Below are positions 17,546 through 26,640 of a stretch of 64,000 nucleotides of DNA, piece by piece (the first letter of the stretch is position 1; every line of letters begins with the position of its first letter). A program made the position numbers and the translations under genes. The stretch comes from Microbacterium terregens (GTDB lineage Bacteria > Pseudomonadota > Alphaproteobacteria > Sphingomonadales > Sphingomonadaceae), in contig NZ_BSEX01000003.1 in assembly GCF_027922045.1 (NCBI RefSeq), positions 1 to 64,000 on the forward strand, read 5' to 3'. Under the pieces are notes generated by a model that was not told the DNA's origin, made no database searches, and saw nothing but the letters and a program-made list of their open reading frames with translations.

Positions 17546-20320
17546 CTACGCCGCCGCCTGCTCCGCCGATCCCCCCGCCGCCTCCAGCAGCCGCGCCTCC
17601 AGCGCGCGGATGCGGGCGGAGGCGGTGATGCGGTCGCCGGTCAGGTCCGTCAGGTAGAAGGTGTCGACGGCGCGCTCGCCGAAGGTGGCGACGTGCGCGG
17701 AATGGATCGTCACCTTCGACTGGAACAGCGCGTGCGCCAGGTGGTGGAGCAGCGCGGGGCGGTCGCGGGCGTTGACCTCCACCACGGTGAAGCGGTTCGA
17801 CGCCTGGTTGTCGATCAGCACGTTGGGGGTGATCGAAAAGGCGCCGGCCCGCGGGTGCGGCAGCGGCTTGGCGGACAGGCGCTCGGTCAGACGGGCGCGG
17901 TTGGCCAGCGCGTCCGCGATGCCGGTGCGCAGCCGTTCCAGCTGGCCTTCGTCGTCGAAGCGCCCCCCTTGCGGGTTCTGGACCAGGAAATTGTCGAGCG
18001 CCATGCCGGCGCGCGTCGTGTGGATGCGCGCGTCGATGATGTTGCCGCCCGCCGCATGGATGGCACCGGCGATTCGGTAGAACAGGCCGGGATGGTCGGC
18101 CGCGTGCACCGTCACCAGCGTCGCATCGCGCTCCGGGTCGGCAACCGTATCGATCGCGAGCGGTGCGTCCCCTGCCCCGTCGATCAGCCGCGCGTTGCGG
18201 ACCAGCACGTCGCTCGGCTCCGCCACCCAATAGGCTTCGGGCAACTGGCCGATGAAGCTCGCCAGCCGCTCCGCGTCCCAGCCGAGCGCCTGCTGCAGCG
18301 CCTCCTGCTTGGCGGCGATGCGCTCGCCGCGCCCGCGCTGCTTGTGGCCCAGCCGCAGCACCTCCTCGGCCGAGTCGAACAGGGTGGCGAGCAGCTGGCG
18401 CTTCCACCCGTTCCAGATGCCCGGCCCCACCGCGCGGATGTCGACCACCGTCAGGATCAGCAGCATGCGCAGCCGCTGCGGGCTCTGCACCACCTCCGCG
18501 AAATCGAGGATGGTCTTGAAGTCGGACAGGTCGCGCTTGAACGCGGTCGCCGACATCAGCAGGTGGTGGCGGACCAGCCAGGCGACGGTCTCCGTCTCCG
18601 CCGCGGTCAGGCCGAAGCGCGGGCACAGCCGCTCGGCGACCGCCGCGCCCAGGATTGAATGGTCGCCGTCGCGGCCCTTGGCGATGTCGTGCAGGAACAC
18701 CGCCACATAGAGCGCGCGCCGCTGGACCACGCCCGGAAACAGCGCCGACGACAGCGGATGGTCCTGGATCAGCTCGCCGCGCTCGATCTGGTTGAGCAGG
18801 CCGATCGCGCGGATGGTGTGCTCGTCCACCGTATAATGGTGGTACATGTCGAACTGCATCTGCGCGACGACCCGGCCGAAGTCCGGCACCAGCCGCCCGA
18901 GCACCCCCGCCTCGCTCATCCAGCGCAGCACCTTTTCCGGGGTCCGCGGCGAGGTCAGCACGTCCAAAAACAGGGCGTTGGCGCGCGGATCGCGGCGATG
19001 GTCGGTGATCAGGTGCGCGTCGCGCGCGGCCGCCCGCATCGCCAGCGGATGCACCTCCACCGCGTGCAGGTCCGCCAGCGCGAAGATCTCCACCAGCCGC
19101 ACCGGGTCCTCGGCAAAGAAGCGGTCGTGCGGCAGTGCCAGGCGACCGCGATCGAGCACGAAGCCCTTGAGCCGGCTCGGCCGGCGGCGCAGCTGCGGCA
19201 GGCCGAAGCGGCGCCCGCGCCCGGCGAACTTCTCGTCCAGATGCGCCAGGAACAGCCCGCTCAAATAGCCGACGCGCTTCGCCTGCAGGAAGTAGAACTG
19301 CATGAACCGCTCGACCTTGGGCTTGCCCGGCCGGTCGGCGTAGCGCATCCGCTCCGCGATCTGGCGCTGCACGTCGAAGGTCAGCCGCTCCTCGGCGCGG
19401 CCGGCGATCAGGTGCAGGTGGCAGCGCACCGCCCAGAGGAAGTTCTCGGCGCGCTGGAACTGGCGATATTCCTGCGGCGTGAACAGGCCGCGGTCCACCA
19501 GCTCGGCCGCGCGGCGCACGCCATAGGCGAACTTGCCGATCCAGAAGAGCGCGTGGAGGTCCCTGAGGCCGCCCTTGCCTTCCTTCACATTGGGTTCGAC
19601 GACGTAGCGGCTGTCGCCCATCTTGAGGTGGCGTGCTTCCCGCTCGGCGAGCTTCTCGGCGACGAACTGGCGGGCGCCGTCGGCCTGCACCTCGCTCATG
19701 AAGCGGGCGGCGGCCTCGTCGTACAGCGCGGAATCGCCCCACAGGAACCGCCCCTCCAGCAGGGCGGTGCGCACGGTATGGTCGGCGCGCGCCTGGCGGA
19801 TCATCTCGTCCAACGAGCGGGACGAATGGCCGACCTTCAGCCCGATGTCCCACAGCGCATAGAGCACCGACTCGATCACCTGCTCGCACCAAGCCGGCTG
19901 CTTCCAGGGCGTGAGGAAGCCAATATCGACGTCCGAGAAAGGCGCCATCTCGCCCCGGCCATAGCCGCCGACCGCGATCATGGTCATCCGCTCGGCCGCG
20001 GTCGGGTTGGGATTGGGATGGAGGCGCGTAACGATGAAGTCGAGCAGCAGCCGCAGGATCCCGTCCGTCAGGTAGGCGCCGGCGGCCGCGGTCTGGAGGC
20101 CCTGGGTGGGCTTCTCCTCGAACCGACGCGCGATCTCCGCACGGCCGCGGTCGAGCGCATCGCGCAGCAGCGCGCTGGCCGCGCGCCGCAAGGACGCCGT
20201 ATCGGGCGCCTGCAACTCGGCAAGCTGCTCCGCCACCGCCCCGCGATCGATGATCGCGCGGCGGTTGGCGAGATGCTCGAAGCGCGGGAGGTTCAGCGCA
20301 CTGGGCGCGCCTGGGCTCAT
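17546..20320 (-). CDS. glnD: Bifunctional PII uridylyltransferase/uridylyl-removing enzyme GlnD
   Basis: GlnD senses glutamine and adds or removes UMP on PII proteins, setting nitrogen assimilation. The 924-residue protein has an N-terminal nucleotidyltransferase domain with GGYGRGEMAPFSDVD (D130 and D132 catalytic). A central HD phosphohydrolase domain has HDIAKGRDGDHS. Two C-terminal ACT domains (VTVHAADHPGLFYRI and VVEVNARDRPALLHHL) bind glutamine. I chose the ATG at 20320 because an upstream in-frame ATG (20377) would overlap grpE; neither has a strong ribosome-binding site. It follows grpE on the same strand after 31 bases and may be co-transcribed with hrcA-grpE. Confidence 0.95.
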   Translation of the reverse strand: MSPGAPSALNLPRFEHLANRRAIIDRGAVAEQLAELQAPDTASLRRAASALLRDALDRGRAEIARRFEEKPTQGLQTAAAGAYLTDGILRLLLDFIVTRLHPNPNPTAAERMTMIAVGGYGRGEMAPFSDVDIGFLTPWKQPAWCEQVIESVLYALWDIGLKVGHSSRSLDEMIRQARADHTVRTALLEGRFLWGDSALYDEAAARFMSEVQADGARQFVAEKLAEREARHLKMGDSRYVVEPNVKEGKGGLRDLHALFWIGKFAYGVRRAAELVDRGLFTPQEYRQFQRAENFLWAVRCHLHLIAGRAEERLTFDVQRQIAERMRYADRPGKPKVERFMQFYFLQAKRVGYLSGLFLAHLDEKFAGRGRRFGLPQLRRRPSRLKGFVLDRGRLALPHDRFFAEDPVRLVEIFALADLHAVEVHPLAMRAAARDAHLITDHRRDPRANALFLDVLTSPRTPEKVLRWMSEAGVLGRLVPDFGRVVAQMQFDMYHHYTVDEHTIRAIGLLNQIERGELIQDHPLSSALFPGVVQRRALYVAVFLHDIAKGRDGDHSILGAAVAERLCPRFGLTAAETETVAWLVRHHLLMSATAFKRDLSDFKTILDFAEVVQSPQRLRMLLILTVVDIRAVGPGIWNGWKRQLLATLFDSAEEVLRLGHKQRGRGERIAAKQEALQQALGWDAERLASFIGQLPEAYWVAEPSDVLVRNARLIDGAGDAPLAIDTVADPERDATLVTVHAADHPGLFYRIAGAIHAAGGNIIDARIHTTRAGMALDNFLVQNPQGGRFDDEGQLERLRTGIADALANRARLTERLSAKPLPHPRAGAFSITPNVLIDNQASNRFTVVEVNARDRPALLHHLAHALFQSKVTIHSAHVATFGERAVDTFYLTDLTGDRITASARIRALEARLLEAAGGSAEQAAA

Positions 20321-20351
20321 GACCGCGTCGCCGCGTGCGCCGCCGGTCGCG

Positions 20352-20909
20352 TCAGGCGTCCGGCTTCTTGGCGACACCCACCAGCGCCGGGCGCAGCAGC
20401 CGGTCCTTGATCATGTAGCCGGTCTGGATTTCCTGCACGATCGTGCCCGGCTCCGCATCGTTGCTGGGGATCTCCAGCATCGCCTGGTGGCGGTTGGGGT
20501 CGAGCGCCTCGCCCTGGGCGACGATGCGCGAGATACCGTGGCGGGCGAACACGCTGTCGAGTTCGCGGCCGGTCGCTTCCAGGCCGGTGATCAGGCCCTT
20601 CATCTTCTCGTCCTCGCGCAGCTCGGCCGGGATCGCCGACAGCGCGCGCGACAGATTGTCGGCGACGGAGAGGATGTCGCGGGCAAAGCCCGTCGCGGCA
20701 TAGGCGCGCGCATCCGCCACTTCCTTTTCGGCGCGGCGGCGCACGTTCTGGATGTCGGCCCGGGCATAGAGCAGCTGCGCCTTGGTCTCGGCGAGTTCCG
20801 CCTCCAGTTCGCCTGCGCGGTCGTGCTCGGCAACCTCCGGCGCCTCCTGTGCGGTCTCCTCGCGCAGGTCTTCGGGGGTCGCGTTCGGGGTGTTCTCTTC
20901 CTGGGTCAT
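20352..20909 (-). CDS. grpE: Nucleotide exchange factor GrpE
   Basis: GrpE releases ADP from DnaK in the Hsp70 cycle. The 185-residue protein has an acidic N-terminus, a long coiled coil (about 30-90, including LEAELAETKAQLLYARADIQNVRR), the typical RRAEKEVADARAYA block, and a C-terminal beta domain with DPNRHQAMLEIPS and GTIVQEIQTGYMIKDRLLRPA. It lies 16 bases downstream of hrcA, the usual alphaproteobacterial arrangement. Heat-shock control through HrcA or RpoH is expected, but no CIRCE or RpoH site was found. Confidence 0.96.
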   Translation of the reverse strand: MTQEENTPNATPEDLREETAQEAPEVAEHDRAGELEAELAETKAQLLYARADIQNVRRRAEKEVADARAYAATGFARDILSVADNLSRALSAIPAELREDEKMKGLITGLEATGRELDSVFARHGISRIVAQGEALDPNRHQAMLEIPSNDAEPGTIVQEIQTGYMIKDRLLRPALVGVAKKPDA

Positions 20910-20925
20910 TCTCTTCTCTCGAGCA

Positions 20926-21975
20926 TCAGGCCAGCAGACGCGTGAGCGTTGCGGCAGTGAAGTCCACCATGGGCACGACTCGCGCGTAGTTCAACCGCAC
21001 AGGGCCGATCACCCCGACGACACCGACCACGCGGCCATCGAGCGCGCGCACGGGCTTGGCGATCACCGACGAGCCCGACAGCGCGAACAGCTTGTTTTCC
21101 GAACCGATGAAGATGCGCGCGGCATCGCCTTCGCTCGCCGAGGCCAACAGGCGGGCGATCTCCTCCTTGCCCTCCAGCTCGTCGAGCAGCTGGCGCACGC
21201 GGTCGAGGTCGGCGGCGGCGGACGGATCGAGCAGCCGCGCCTGGCCGCGCACGATCAGCACCGGGCGGCGGTCGCCATCCTCGCTCCACAGCGCCAGGCC
21301 GCGCGACACCAGCGTACGCGCCGCCTCGTCGAGGGCGGCCCGCTCCGCCTGGATCTCCTGCTCGATGCCGGTGCGCGCCTCGGCCAGTGTTTGGCCGCCC
21401 AGACGCGCGGTGAGATAGTTGGACGCCTCCACCAGCGCCGATGCGGTCATGCCGGGCGGCAGCTCGACCACGCGGTTCTCGATCGACCCGTCCGAGCCGA
21501 CCAGCACCGCGAGCGCGCGGTCGTGGCCCAGCGGCGCGAAGCTGAACTGGCGCATCACCACGTCGCGCTTGGGCACCATCACCATGCCCGCGCACGCCGA
21601 CAGGCCGGAAAGCGTGGCGGTGGTACCGGCCAGCGCCTCCTCGATCGAACCGGCGATGCTCGCCTGCGCCTCAATCGCGGCGCGCTCCTGCGCGGAGGGC
21701 TCCATCACGTGCATCATGCCGTCGACGAACAGGCGCAGCCCCTGGTCGGTCGGCATGCGCCCGGCGCTGGTATGGGGCGCTGCGAGCAGCCCCGCCTCCT
21801 CCAGGTCCTGCATGACGTTGCGGATCGACGCCGGCGACAGGTTCAGCCCGGACATCCGGGCGATGGTGCGCGAGCCGACGGGCATGCCGGACTCGAGGTA
21901 GGACTCCACCACCTGGCGGAACACGTCGCGCGCGCGGTCGGTCAGCTCGGTGATCGGCGGGTTCATGGGTGTCAT
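20926..21975 (-). CDS. hrcA: Heat-inducible transcription repressor HrcA
   Basis: HrcA binds CIRCE elements to repress groESL and related genes and needs GroEL for activity. The 349-residue protein has an N-terminal winged helix (LTDRARDVFRQVVESYLESG, VGSRTIAR, LSPASIRNVM, then HTSAGRMPTDQGLRLFVD). The GAF-like C-terminal part ends VGVIGPVRLNYARVVPMVDF. ATGs at 21975 and 21966 are both possible starts. The upstream gap is filled by family A and B repeats and shows no CIRCE, so the target operator must lie elsewhere, probably at groESL. Confidence 0.95.
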   Translation of the reverse strand: MTPMNPPITELTDRARDVFRQVVESYLESGMPVGSRTIARMSGLNLSPASIRNVMQDLEEAGLLAAPHTSAGRMPTDQGLRLFVDGMMHVMEPSAQERAAIEAQASIAGSIEEALAGTTATLSGLSACAGMVMVPKRDVVMRQFSFAPLGHDRALAVLVGSDGSIENRVVELPPGMTASALVEASNYLTARLGGQTLAEARTGIEQEIQAERAALDEAARTLVSRGLALWSEDGDRRPVLIVRGQARLLDPSAAADLDRVRQLLDELEGKEEIARLLASASEGDAARIFIGSENKLFALSGSSVIAKPVRALDGRVVGVVGVIGPVRLNYARVVPMVDFTAATLTRLLA

Positions 21976-22058
21976 GTAGGGGCTGCCGTGCGCCTGCTCC
22001 AGAAGTGAAATGCGATGCGGGTTCCGCTGGCGAGCGCGCCGAACCGTAACCGCAACTT

Positions 22059-22265
22059 GTGCTCCTGCGCAGGCAGGAGCCCAGAGCCACAAGCGCGGCA
22101 CTTAGGTAACCCTGGGCTCCTGCCTGCGCAGGAGCACGGACCTGGTCCGCCTTCCCTTCTTCGTACCCCGGCGAAGGCCGGGGCCCAGTTGGAAGGTTTG
22201 TGGAAGGGACAGTGCGCCCTCACCCATGACACCGCAACTGGGCCCCGGCCTTCGCCGGGGTACCC
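22059..22265. repeat. Nested inverted pairs of families B and A upstream of hrcA
   Basis: A family B pair (22059-22086 and 22110-22137, opposite orientation) is followed by a family A pair (22163-22188 and 22237-22265, opposite orientation, TACCCCGGCGAAGGCCGGGG and its mirror). Bases 22148-22188 repeat 312-352 exactly. The cluster fills most of the gap between hrcA and the convergent 3' end of the DUF6438 gene. Confidence 0.88.
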
Positions 22266-22303
22266 TATGTGGGGATTGGCGGTTCCCCGTAGAGGGGAAA
22301 CCC

Positions 22304-22825
22304 TCAGCGCCCGACCGGCCGCTCGCCGAGGAACGCTGCGATCGGCAGCAGCTCGGGTGCGGTGCGCAGCGCCGTACGGGTGTCTCGGTCATCCTCGCCG
22401 ACACAACCGAGATACTGGTGGAGGTGCCGCGTGCCCCCCGCCCCGCCGGACCAGGTCACGTCCACGGAGGACATGTCGGTCGCATGATTGGGGCACAGCG
22501 GCGACCCCGGCTCGACCCGCCGCTCGACCTCCGCCGGGCGGAACGCAGCCAGCCGATCGGCAAAGGCGCGATATTGGGCCGGCGTCAGCGTGAAATCGCG
22601 CGCGCCGGTCACGGCGGTGAACTGCTCGCCCTCGAAGGTGCCGGTGCCATCGGGCCGCACCGTGACGCTGTACACCGGGCAGGTGCCGAAGCAGCGATCG
22701 GTGGCAAATCGGATCGTCTCGCCCGCGGTCGCAGCCTCGCTGCCTGCAGACGCCGTGCCGCCGCCGTTTGGCGTGCACGCCGCCAGCGCCAGTGCCGCGC
22801 CTGCCATCATCGTCAACCGGATCAA
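22304..22825 (-). CDS. DUF6438-type lipoprotein, probable TTG start
   Basis: The product has 173 residues with a lipoprotein signal (MIRLTMMAGAALALAAC, C17). Its domain carries RCFGTCPVYSVTVRPDG and ATDMSSVDVTWSGG, which I associate with DUF6438, and conserved cysteines in CFGTC, PLCPNH and YLGCVG. The TTG at 22825 is preferred because GGAG lies seven bases upstream and it completes the signal peptide; ATG at 22810 is the fallback. The gene is divergent from rph (84 bases apart). Function is unknown; it probably sits in the periplasmic face of a membrane. Confidence 0.75.
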   Translation of the reverse strand: MIRLTMMAGAALALAACTPNGGGTASAGSEAATAGETIRFATDRCFGTCPVYSVTVRPDGTGTFEGEQFTAVTGARDFTLTPAQYRAFADRLAAFRPAEVERRVEPGSPLCPNHATDMSSVDVTWSGGAGGTRHLHQYLGCVGEDDRDTRTALRTAPELLPIAAFLGERPVGR

Positions 22826-22909
22826 GCCTCGTCTCCCTGTTTCGTCGGACTGGCGGAACGCCCGTCGGCGGTCTAGGTGCCGCCAACGATCTTGCAGGAG
22901 ACTGAACCC

Positions 22910-23626
22910 ATGCGCCCATCCGGCCGCGCCCCCGACGAGATGCGCGCCATCTCGATCCAGCCCAACTTCACCCGTCACGCCGAAGGTTCGGTGCTGATCG
23001 GCTTTGGCGAAACCAAGGTGCTGGTCACCGCCTCCGTCGAAGAGCGCGTGCCGCCGTTCCTGCGCGGCAAGGGCGAAGGCTGGGTGACGGCCGAATACGG
23101 CATGCTGCCGCGCGCCACCCACACCCGCGGCAGCCGTGAGGCGGCCAAGGGCAAGCAGTCCGGCCGCACCCAGGAAATCCAGCGGCTGATCGGCCGCTCC
23201 TTGCGCGCCGTCTGCGACCTCAAGGCGCTGGGCGAGCGCCAGATCACGATCGACTGCGACGTGATCCAGGCCGACGGCGGCACCCGCACCGCCTCCATCT
23301 CCGGCGCCTGGGTGGCGCTGCGGCTGGCGGTCGACGGGCTGATGGCAGCGGGCAAGCTCACCGCCGATCCGATCACCCGCCAGGTCGCCGCCGTCAGCTG
23401 CGGCATCTACGAAGGCACGCCGGTGCTCGACCTCGATTACCCCGAGGACTCGGCCGCCGACGCCGACGCGAACTTCGTGCTGACCAGCGACGGCAACATC
23501 GCCGAGGTCCAGGCAACGGCAGAGGGCGCCTGCTATGACGAGGAAGCGCTGCTCCGCCTGCTCCGCCTCGCCCGCATCGGCTGCGGCGAGATCTTCGCCG
23601 CCCAGCTCAAGGCCGCCGGTCGGTGA
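22910..23626 (+). CDS. rph: Ribonuclease PH
   Basis: RNase PH is a phosphorolytic 3'-5' exonuclease that trims tRNA 3' ends. The 238-residue protein is of standard length and contains [12 protein letters not shown], the phosphate-binding [15 protein letters not shown], the catalytic-site block [18 protein letters not shown], and [23 protein letters not shown] lies just upstream of the ATG at 22910. Its stop overlaps the GTG start of rdgB by four bases. The rph-rdgB-hemW order next to hrcA is conserved in alphaproteobacteria, although here hemW has been displaced by about 3 kb. Confidence 0.97.
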   Translation: MRPSGRAPDEMRAISIQPNFTRHAEGSVLIGFGETKVLVTASVEERVPPFLRGKGEGWVTAEYGMLPRATHTRGSREAAKGKQSGRTQEIQRLIGRSLRAVCDLKALGERQITIDCDVIQADGGTRTASISGAWVALRLAVDGLMAAGKLTADPITRQVAAVSCGIYEGTPVLDLDYPEDSAADADANFVLTSDGNIAEVQATAEGACYDEEALLRLLRLARIGCGEIFAAQLKAAGR

Positions 23627-24252
23627 GCGGCGAAGGCCCCGAGCCCCAGGCGATCCGCAAGCTCGCCCCCGGCAAGCTGGTGATCGCCAGCCACAACCCC
23701 GGCAAGGTGCGCGAGATCGCCGAGCTGCTCGGCCCCTATGGCATCGAGCCGATCTCGGCGGGTGCGCTCGACCTGCCCGAGCCCGAGGAGACCGGCACGA
23801 CCTTTGTCGCCAATGCCGAGCTGAAGGCGCGCCAGGCGGCCGACCTGTCGGGCATGCCGGCGCTGGCCGACGACAGCGGGCTGTGCGTCGATGCGCTGGG
23901 TGGCGAGCCCGGCATCTTTTCCGCGCGATGGGGCGGCGAGGCCAAGGACTTCGACCTCGCCATGCGGCTGGTCGAGGAGCGGCTGGCCGCGCTCGGCCCG
24001 GACGTCAGCCGCGACGCGCACTTCGTCTGCGCGCTGGCGCTCGCCTGGCCGGACGGCCATGTCGAATGGTTCGAGGGCCGGGTCGACGGCACGCTGGTGT
24101 GGCCGCCGCGCGGGAAACTCGGCTTCGGCTATGACCCCATGTTCATCGCCAACGGCATGGACCAGAGCTTCGGCGAGATCGACCCGCAGGAAAAGCACGC
24201 GATCAGCCACCGCGCCGACGCCTTCCGCCAGCTCGTGGCCGCGGTTCTCTGA
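23623..24252 (+). CDS. rdgB: XTP/dITP diphosphatase (RdgB/HAM1 family)
   Basis: This enzyme hydrolyses non-canonical purine triphosphates (dITP, XTP) to keep them out of DNA and RNA. The 209-residue protein has [10 protein letters not shown] (23-32), the acidic loop [16 protein letters not shown], the FGYDPMF block and SHRADAF near the end. It starts with GTG overlapping the rph stop (GTGA), so the two are translationally coupled. A perfect 11-bp hairpin follows the stop codon. Confidence 0.96.
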   Translation: MSGEGPEPQAIRKLAPGKLVIASHNPGKVREIAELLGPYGIEPISAGALDLPEPEETGTTFVANAELKARQAADLSGMPALADDSGLCVDALGGEPGIFSARWGGEAKDFDLAMRLVEERLAALGPDVSRDAHFVCALALAWPDGHVEWFEGRVDGTLVWPPRGKLGFGYDPMFIANGMDQSFGEIDPQEKHAISHRADAFRQLVAAVL

Positions 24253-24260
24253 TCCGGCAG

Positions 24261-24292
24261 CGGGCGGCGGGCGCCTCGGCACCCGCCGCCCG
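24261..24292 (+). terminator. Hairpin terminator after rdgB
   Basis: CGGGCGGCGGG (24261-24271) pairs perfectly with CCCGCCGCCCG (24282-24292). There is no T-run, so it may depend on Rho. It closes the rph-rdgB unit before the inserted signalling genes. Confidence 0.6.
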
Positions 24293-24418
24293 GCTCAGTC
24301 GAGCGCCGAGATCGACTGCTCCATTTCGGGACGAACGCACGGACCGGCAAAGTCTCCCTCAGCATAAGTGCCGACGAACACCCGTATTTTCCCCGACCCC
24401 GCCGGACCCGAACGCCCC

Positions 24419-24447
24419 TTTACTGTGCGAGCGGCTCGCAATATTGA
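24419..24447 (+). promoter_or_regulatory. Candidate promoter with palindromic operator before the GAF gene
   Basis: TTTACT (24419-24424), 17 bases, then TATTGA (24442-24447) form a weak sigma-70 pair. The spacer holds a perfect palindrome, GCGAGC-G-GCTCGC (24427-24439), that a repressor could use. The GAF gene starts about 78 bases downstream. Confidence 0.35.
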
Positions 24448-24524
24448 CGAAATCCCGGCGGGTACGCGCAAGGCGTGCCGACATCCGAGTCCCGGATGTT
24501 GGGGGCGATCGGGGGAGGCGTCCA

Positions 24525-25016
24525 GTGCAGCATATGAGCGCATGGATGAGCGCTTTCGACAAGGAGCGGAAGCGACAGGGGGCCGTCGACGAGAGCGGCG
24601 CGCTGGCCCTGCACGGCCATCCCGAGTTGAAGCGGATCGTCGACCTGACCGCCGCCCATTACGGCACCGCCTTCGCGGCCGTCTCCATCATCCACAAGCG
24701 CACGCAGGTCCTGCTCGCCGAGCATGGGCTGAACACCCGCGAGACGAGCCGCGACACCGCGATCTGCGCGACCACGATCCACACGCCCGGTGAGCCGCTG
24801 ATCGTGCCCGACACGCGGGCGGATCCCCGCTTCGTCCATTATGAGACCGTGCAGGCCGAGCCCTTCCTGCGCTTCTATGCCGGGGTGCCGGTGCTCGACG
24901 GCAACGGCCATGCGCTAGGCGCGCTATGCGTCGCCGACAGCACGCCCCGCACCACGCCCTTCGACCCGACCCTGCTCACGATCATGGCGCGCGAGGCGGA
25001 GCGGCACCTGCAATAG
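24525..25016 (+). CDS. Stand-alone GAF domain protein
   Basis: The 163-residue product is one GAF domain (about 25-160) of the type found in alphaproteobacterial signalling proteins: RDTAICATTIHTPGEPLIV, DTRADPRFVHYETV and FLRFYAGVPVLDGNGHALGALC. It closely resembles the N-terminal GAF of the GGDEF protein at 34067 (FYAGVPL and GTLCVMD), so the two are probably paralogous. GGAGG lies six bases before the GTG at 24525, better than the ATG at 24534. No output domain is present; it may act on the convergent kinase/receiver genes or a cyclase. The ligand is unknown. Confidence 0.8.
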   Translation: MQHMSAWMSAFDKERKRQGAVDESGALALHGHPELKRIVDLTAAHYGTAFAAVSIIHKRTQVLLAEHGLNTRETSRDTAICATTIHTPGEPLIVPDTRADPRFVHYETVQAEPFLRFYAGVPVLDGNGHALGALCVADSTPRTTPFDPTLLTIMAREAERHLQ

Positions 25017-25037
25017 CGCTGCCGCGCGGAAGAACGG

Positions 25038-25436
25038 TCAGCGGTACAAAATCAGCGCGGGCGGAACGGCGACCGGCTCGTCGGCCTTCGCGATCTGGCA
25101 GGCCGCCAGCACCGTCGCGTGGAGTGCGGCGACCGGCACCGGCTTGTTGACGCAGCCGATCACCAGGGGGTGCGGCGCGTCTGCGGGGCAGTTGCCGCTC
25201 ACATAGACGACCGGGATGCCTTGCTGTGCGAGTCGCGTCGCGACCTCGACGCCGCTGTCGCCGTTGGCCAGGCGCACGTCGCACAGCGCCAGGTCGATCG
25301 GGTGGGCGCCGGCGAGATCGAGCGCGGACGGAAGCGTATCCGCCACACCGACCACCCGGTGCCCGCGGGAGATCAGCGCGTCCTCCATCATCATCGCGAT
25401 CAGCGCTTCGTCTTCGACGATCAGCAGATTGAACAT
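25038..25436 (-). CDS. Single-domain response regulator (receiver only)
   Basis: The 132-residue CheY-like protein has acidic pocket E8/D9, phosphoacceptor D53 (LCDVRL), S80 (VYVSGN) and K98 (CVNKPV), so the phosphorylation site is intact. There is no output domain; the last 20 residues are proline- and valine-rich. It lies 10 bases after the GAF/kinase-like gene and is presumably its partner. Such receivers in alphaproteobacteria often act as phosphate relays or sinks, for example around the general stress response. Confidence 0.9.
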   Translation of the reverse strand: MFNLLIVEDEALIAMMMEDALISRGHRVVGVADTLPSALDLAGAHPIDLALCDVRLANGDSGVEVATRLAQQGIPVVYVSGNCPADAPHPLVIGCVNKPVPVAALHATVLAACQIAKADEPVAVPPALILYR

Positions 25437-25446
25437 CGGAACGTCT

Positions 25447-26574
25447 TCAGCTCCTGTTGGCAGTCGAGATGCGGATCGTGAGGCCGTCCGCCCCGGGTTC
25501 GACGACGCCGTTCAACTGCCGCAGCAGCGCCCGCGCGAGTCGCCCGGAAAGGGCATCGGTCTCCGGGCGCACGCCCGCCAGCGTCACGTCCATCCCGGTC
25601 CCGCCCGCCTGCTCCGCGATTTCCACCGACGCGGGCTGATCCGGCGCGCCGCCTTCCGCAAAGGCCGTGTGAACGAGAAGCGCCAGGGCCACGCCCTGCT
25701 CGATCGGCAGCTTCGCACCGGCCCCGTCCTTCACGGTCAGGGGTCCGTCGATCGAACCACCGCCGGCCGCCGTCAAAAGGTCGGCAACGGCGACGGTGCT
25801 CGGATCGTCCGAGGCATAGAGCGGGCGATGGGCCGACGCGATCACCTCGATTCGGTCGGCAGCCCGCAGCAGCGCGTCGGAGAAGGCGCGATCCTCCGCG
25901 GAGGTCACTTCCAGGCGCACCACGCTGACGGCGAGCTGCAAGGCATTGCGCACCCGGTGGTTGAGCTCGCCCAGCAGCTTGTCCCGCTGCTCGATCCCTG
26001 CCCGCAGCTCCTGCTCGACCATCAGCCGGTATGTCGCGAGCGCCACGAAATGACACAGCGTGTGGAGGAAGCTGAGCTCGTCGTCGGTGAAGCGATCGGC
26101 CCATTTCCGCCCGAAGCCGAGCGTGCCGATCAACCGGTCCCCGTGCAGGAGCGGCGTGCACGCATAGGCGTCCAGGCCCACGTCGCGGACGAACGCGACC
26201 AGCGGATCCTGGGACTGCTGGACGCCCGTCACATGGAACCGCTGCCGGTCGCGGGCGGCGCACCCGCAGACGGCCTGCCCCAGATCCAGCTCGGCGCCCG
26301 CGGCCGCCTGTTCCGGCGTCAATCCGCCATGCGCCTCCAGCACCAGCCGCTCGCCTTCCAAGCGGTAGTTGAAGAACACGTCCAGCCGCAGCTCCGACTG
26401 GATCAGGCCGAACAGTTCGTCGACCATGCGGGCAGGATCCTCTGCCCCCAGCAGCCCCTCTGCCGCTTCGGCGACCAGGGCCAGGCGCCGCTGGGGAAGC
26501 TCGGGATCGACGATCTGGCCACCCAACGGGATTTCGACGTGCTGCTGAAGCGCCATGCCCGCGGTTTGAACCAT
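25447..26574 (-). CDS. GAF and HisKA_2/HWE-type sensor kinase with a degenerate ATPase domain
   Basis: The 375-residue protein has an N-terminal GAF domain (about 35-185, with paired cysteines in AVCGCAAR) and a dimerisation/phosphoacceptor helix ELNHRVRNALQLAVSVV (H206). Its C-terminal region is where the ATPase domain should be. The N-box expected around 300-310 (normally NELxTNAxKH) reads LVHTAFAEGG, lacking both asparagines, and no DxGxG-like G-box is visible in the last 60 residues. It may be a pseudokinase or a histidine phosphotransferase fed by another kinase. The upstream gap is only 66 bases to the CAP gene. Family call is good; catalytic status is inference. Confidence 0.82.
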   Translation of the reverse strand: MVQTAGMALQQHVEIPLGGQIVDPELPQRRLALVAEAAEGLLGAEDPARMVDELFGLIQSELRLDVFFNYRLEGERLVLEAHGGLTPEQAAAGAELDLGQAVCGCAARDRQRFHVTGVQQSQDPLVAFVRDVGLDAYACTPLLHGDRLIGTLGFGRKWADRFTDDELSFLHTLCHFVALATYRLMVEQELRAGIEQRDKLLGELNHRVRNALQLAVSVVRLEVTSAEDRAFSDALLRAADRIEVIASAHRPLYASDDPSTVAVADLLTAAGGGSIDGPLTVKDGAGAKLPIEQGVALALLVHTAFAEGGAPDQPASVEIAEQAGGTGMDVTLAGVRPETDALSGRLARALLRQLNGVVEPGADGLTIRISTANRS

Positions 26575-26640
26575 GCGAGCGCCAGCGGCAATGGCTTCGG
26601 TCTTTACCTATGTTGTAGCGCCGCGTCCCCGGGACGAGGG

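Noticed and set aside
21976..22140. CIRCE operator upstream of hrcA
   Set aside because: No TTAGCACTC-N9-GAGTGCTAA-like sequence was found; the region holds palindromic repeats instead.
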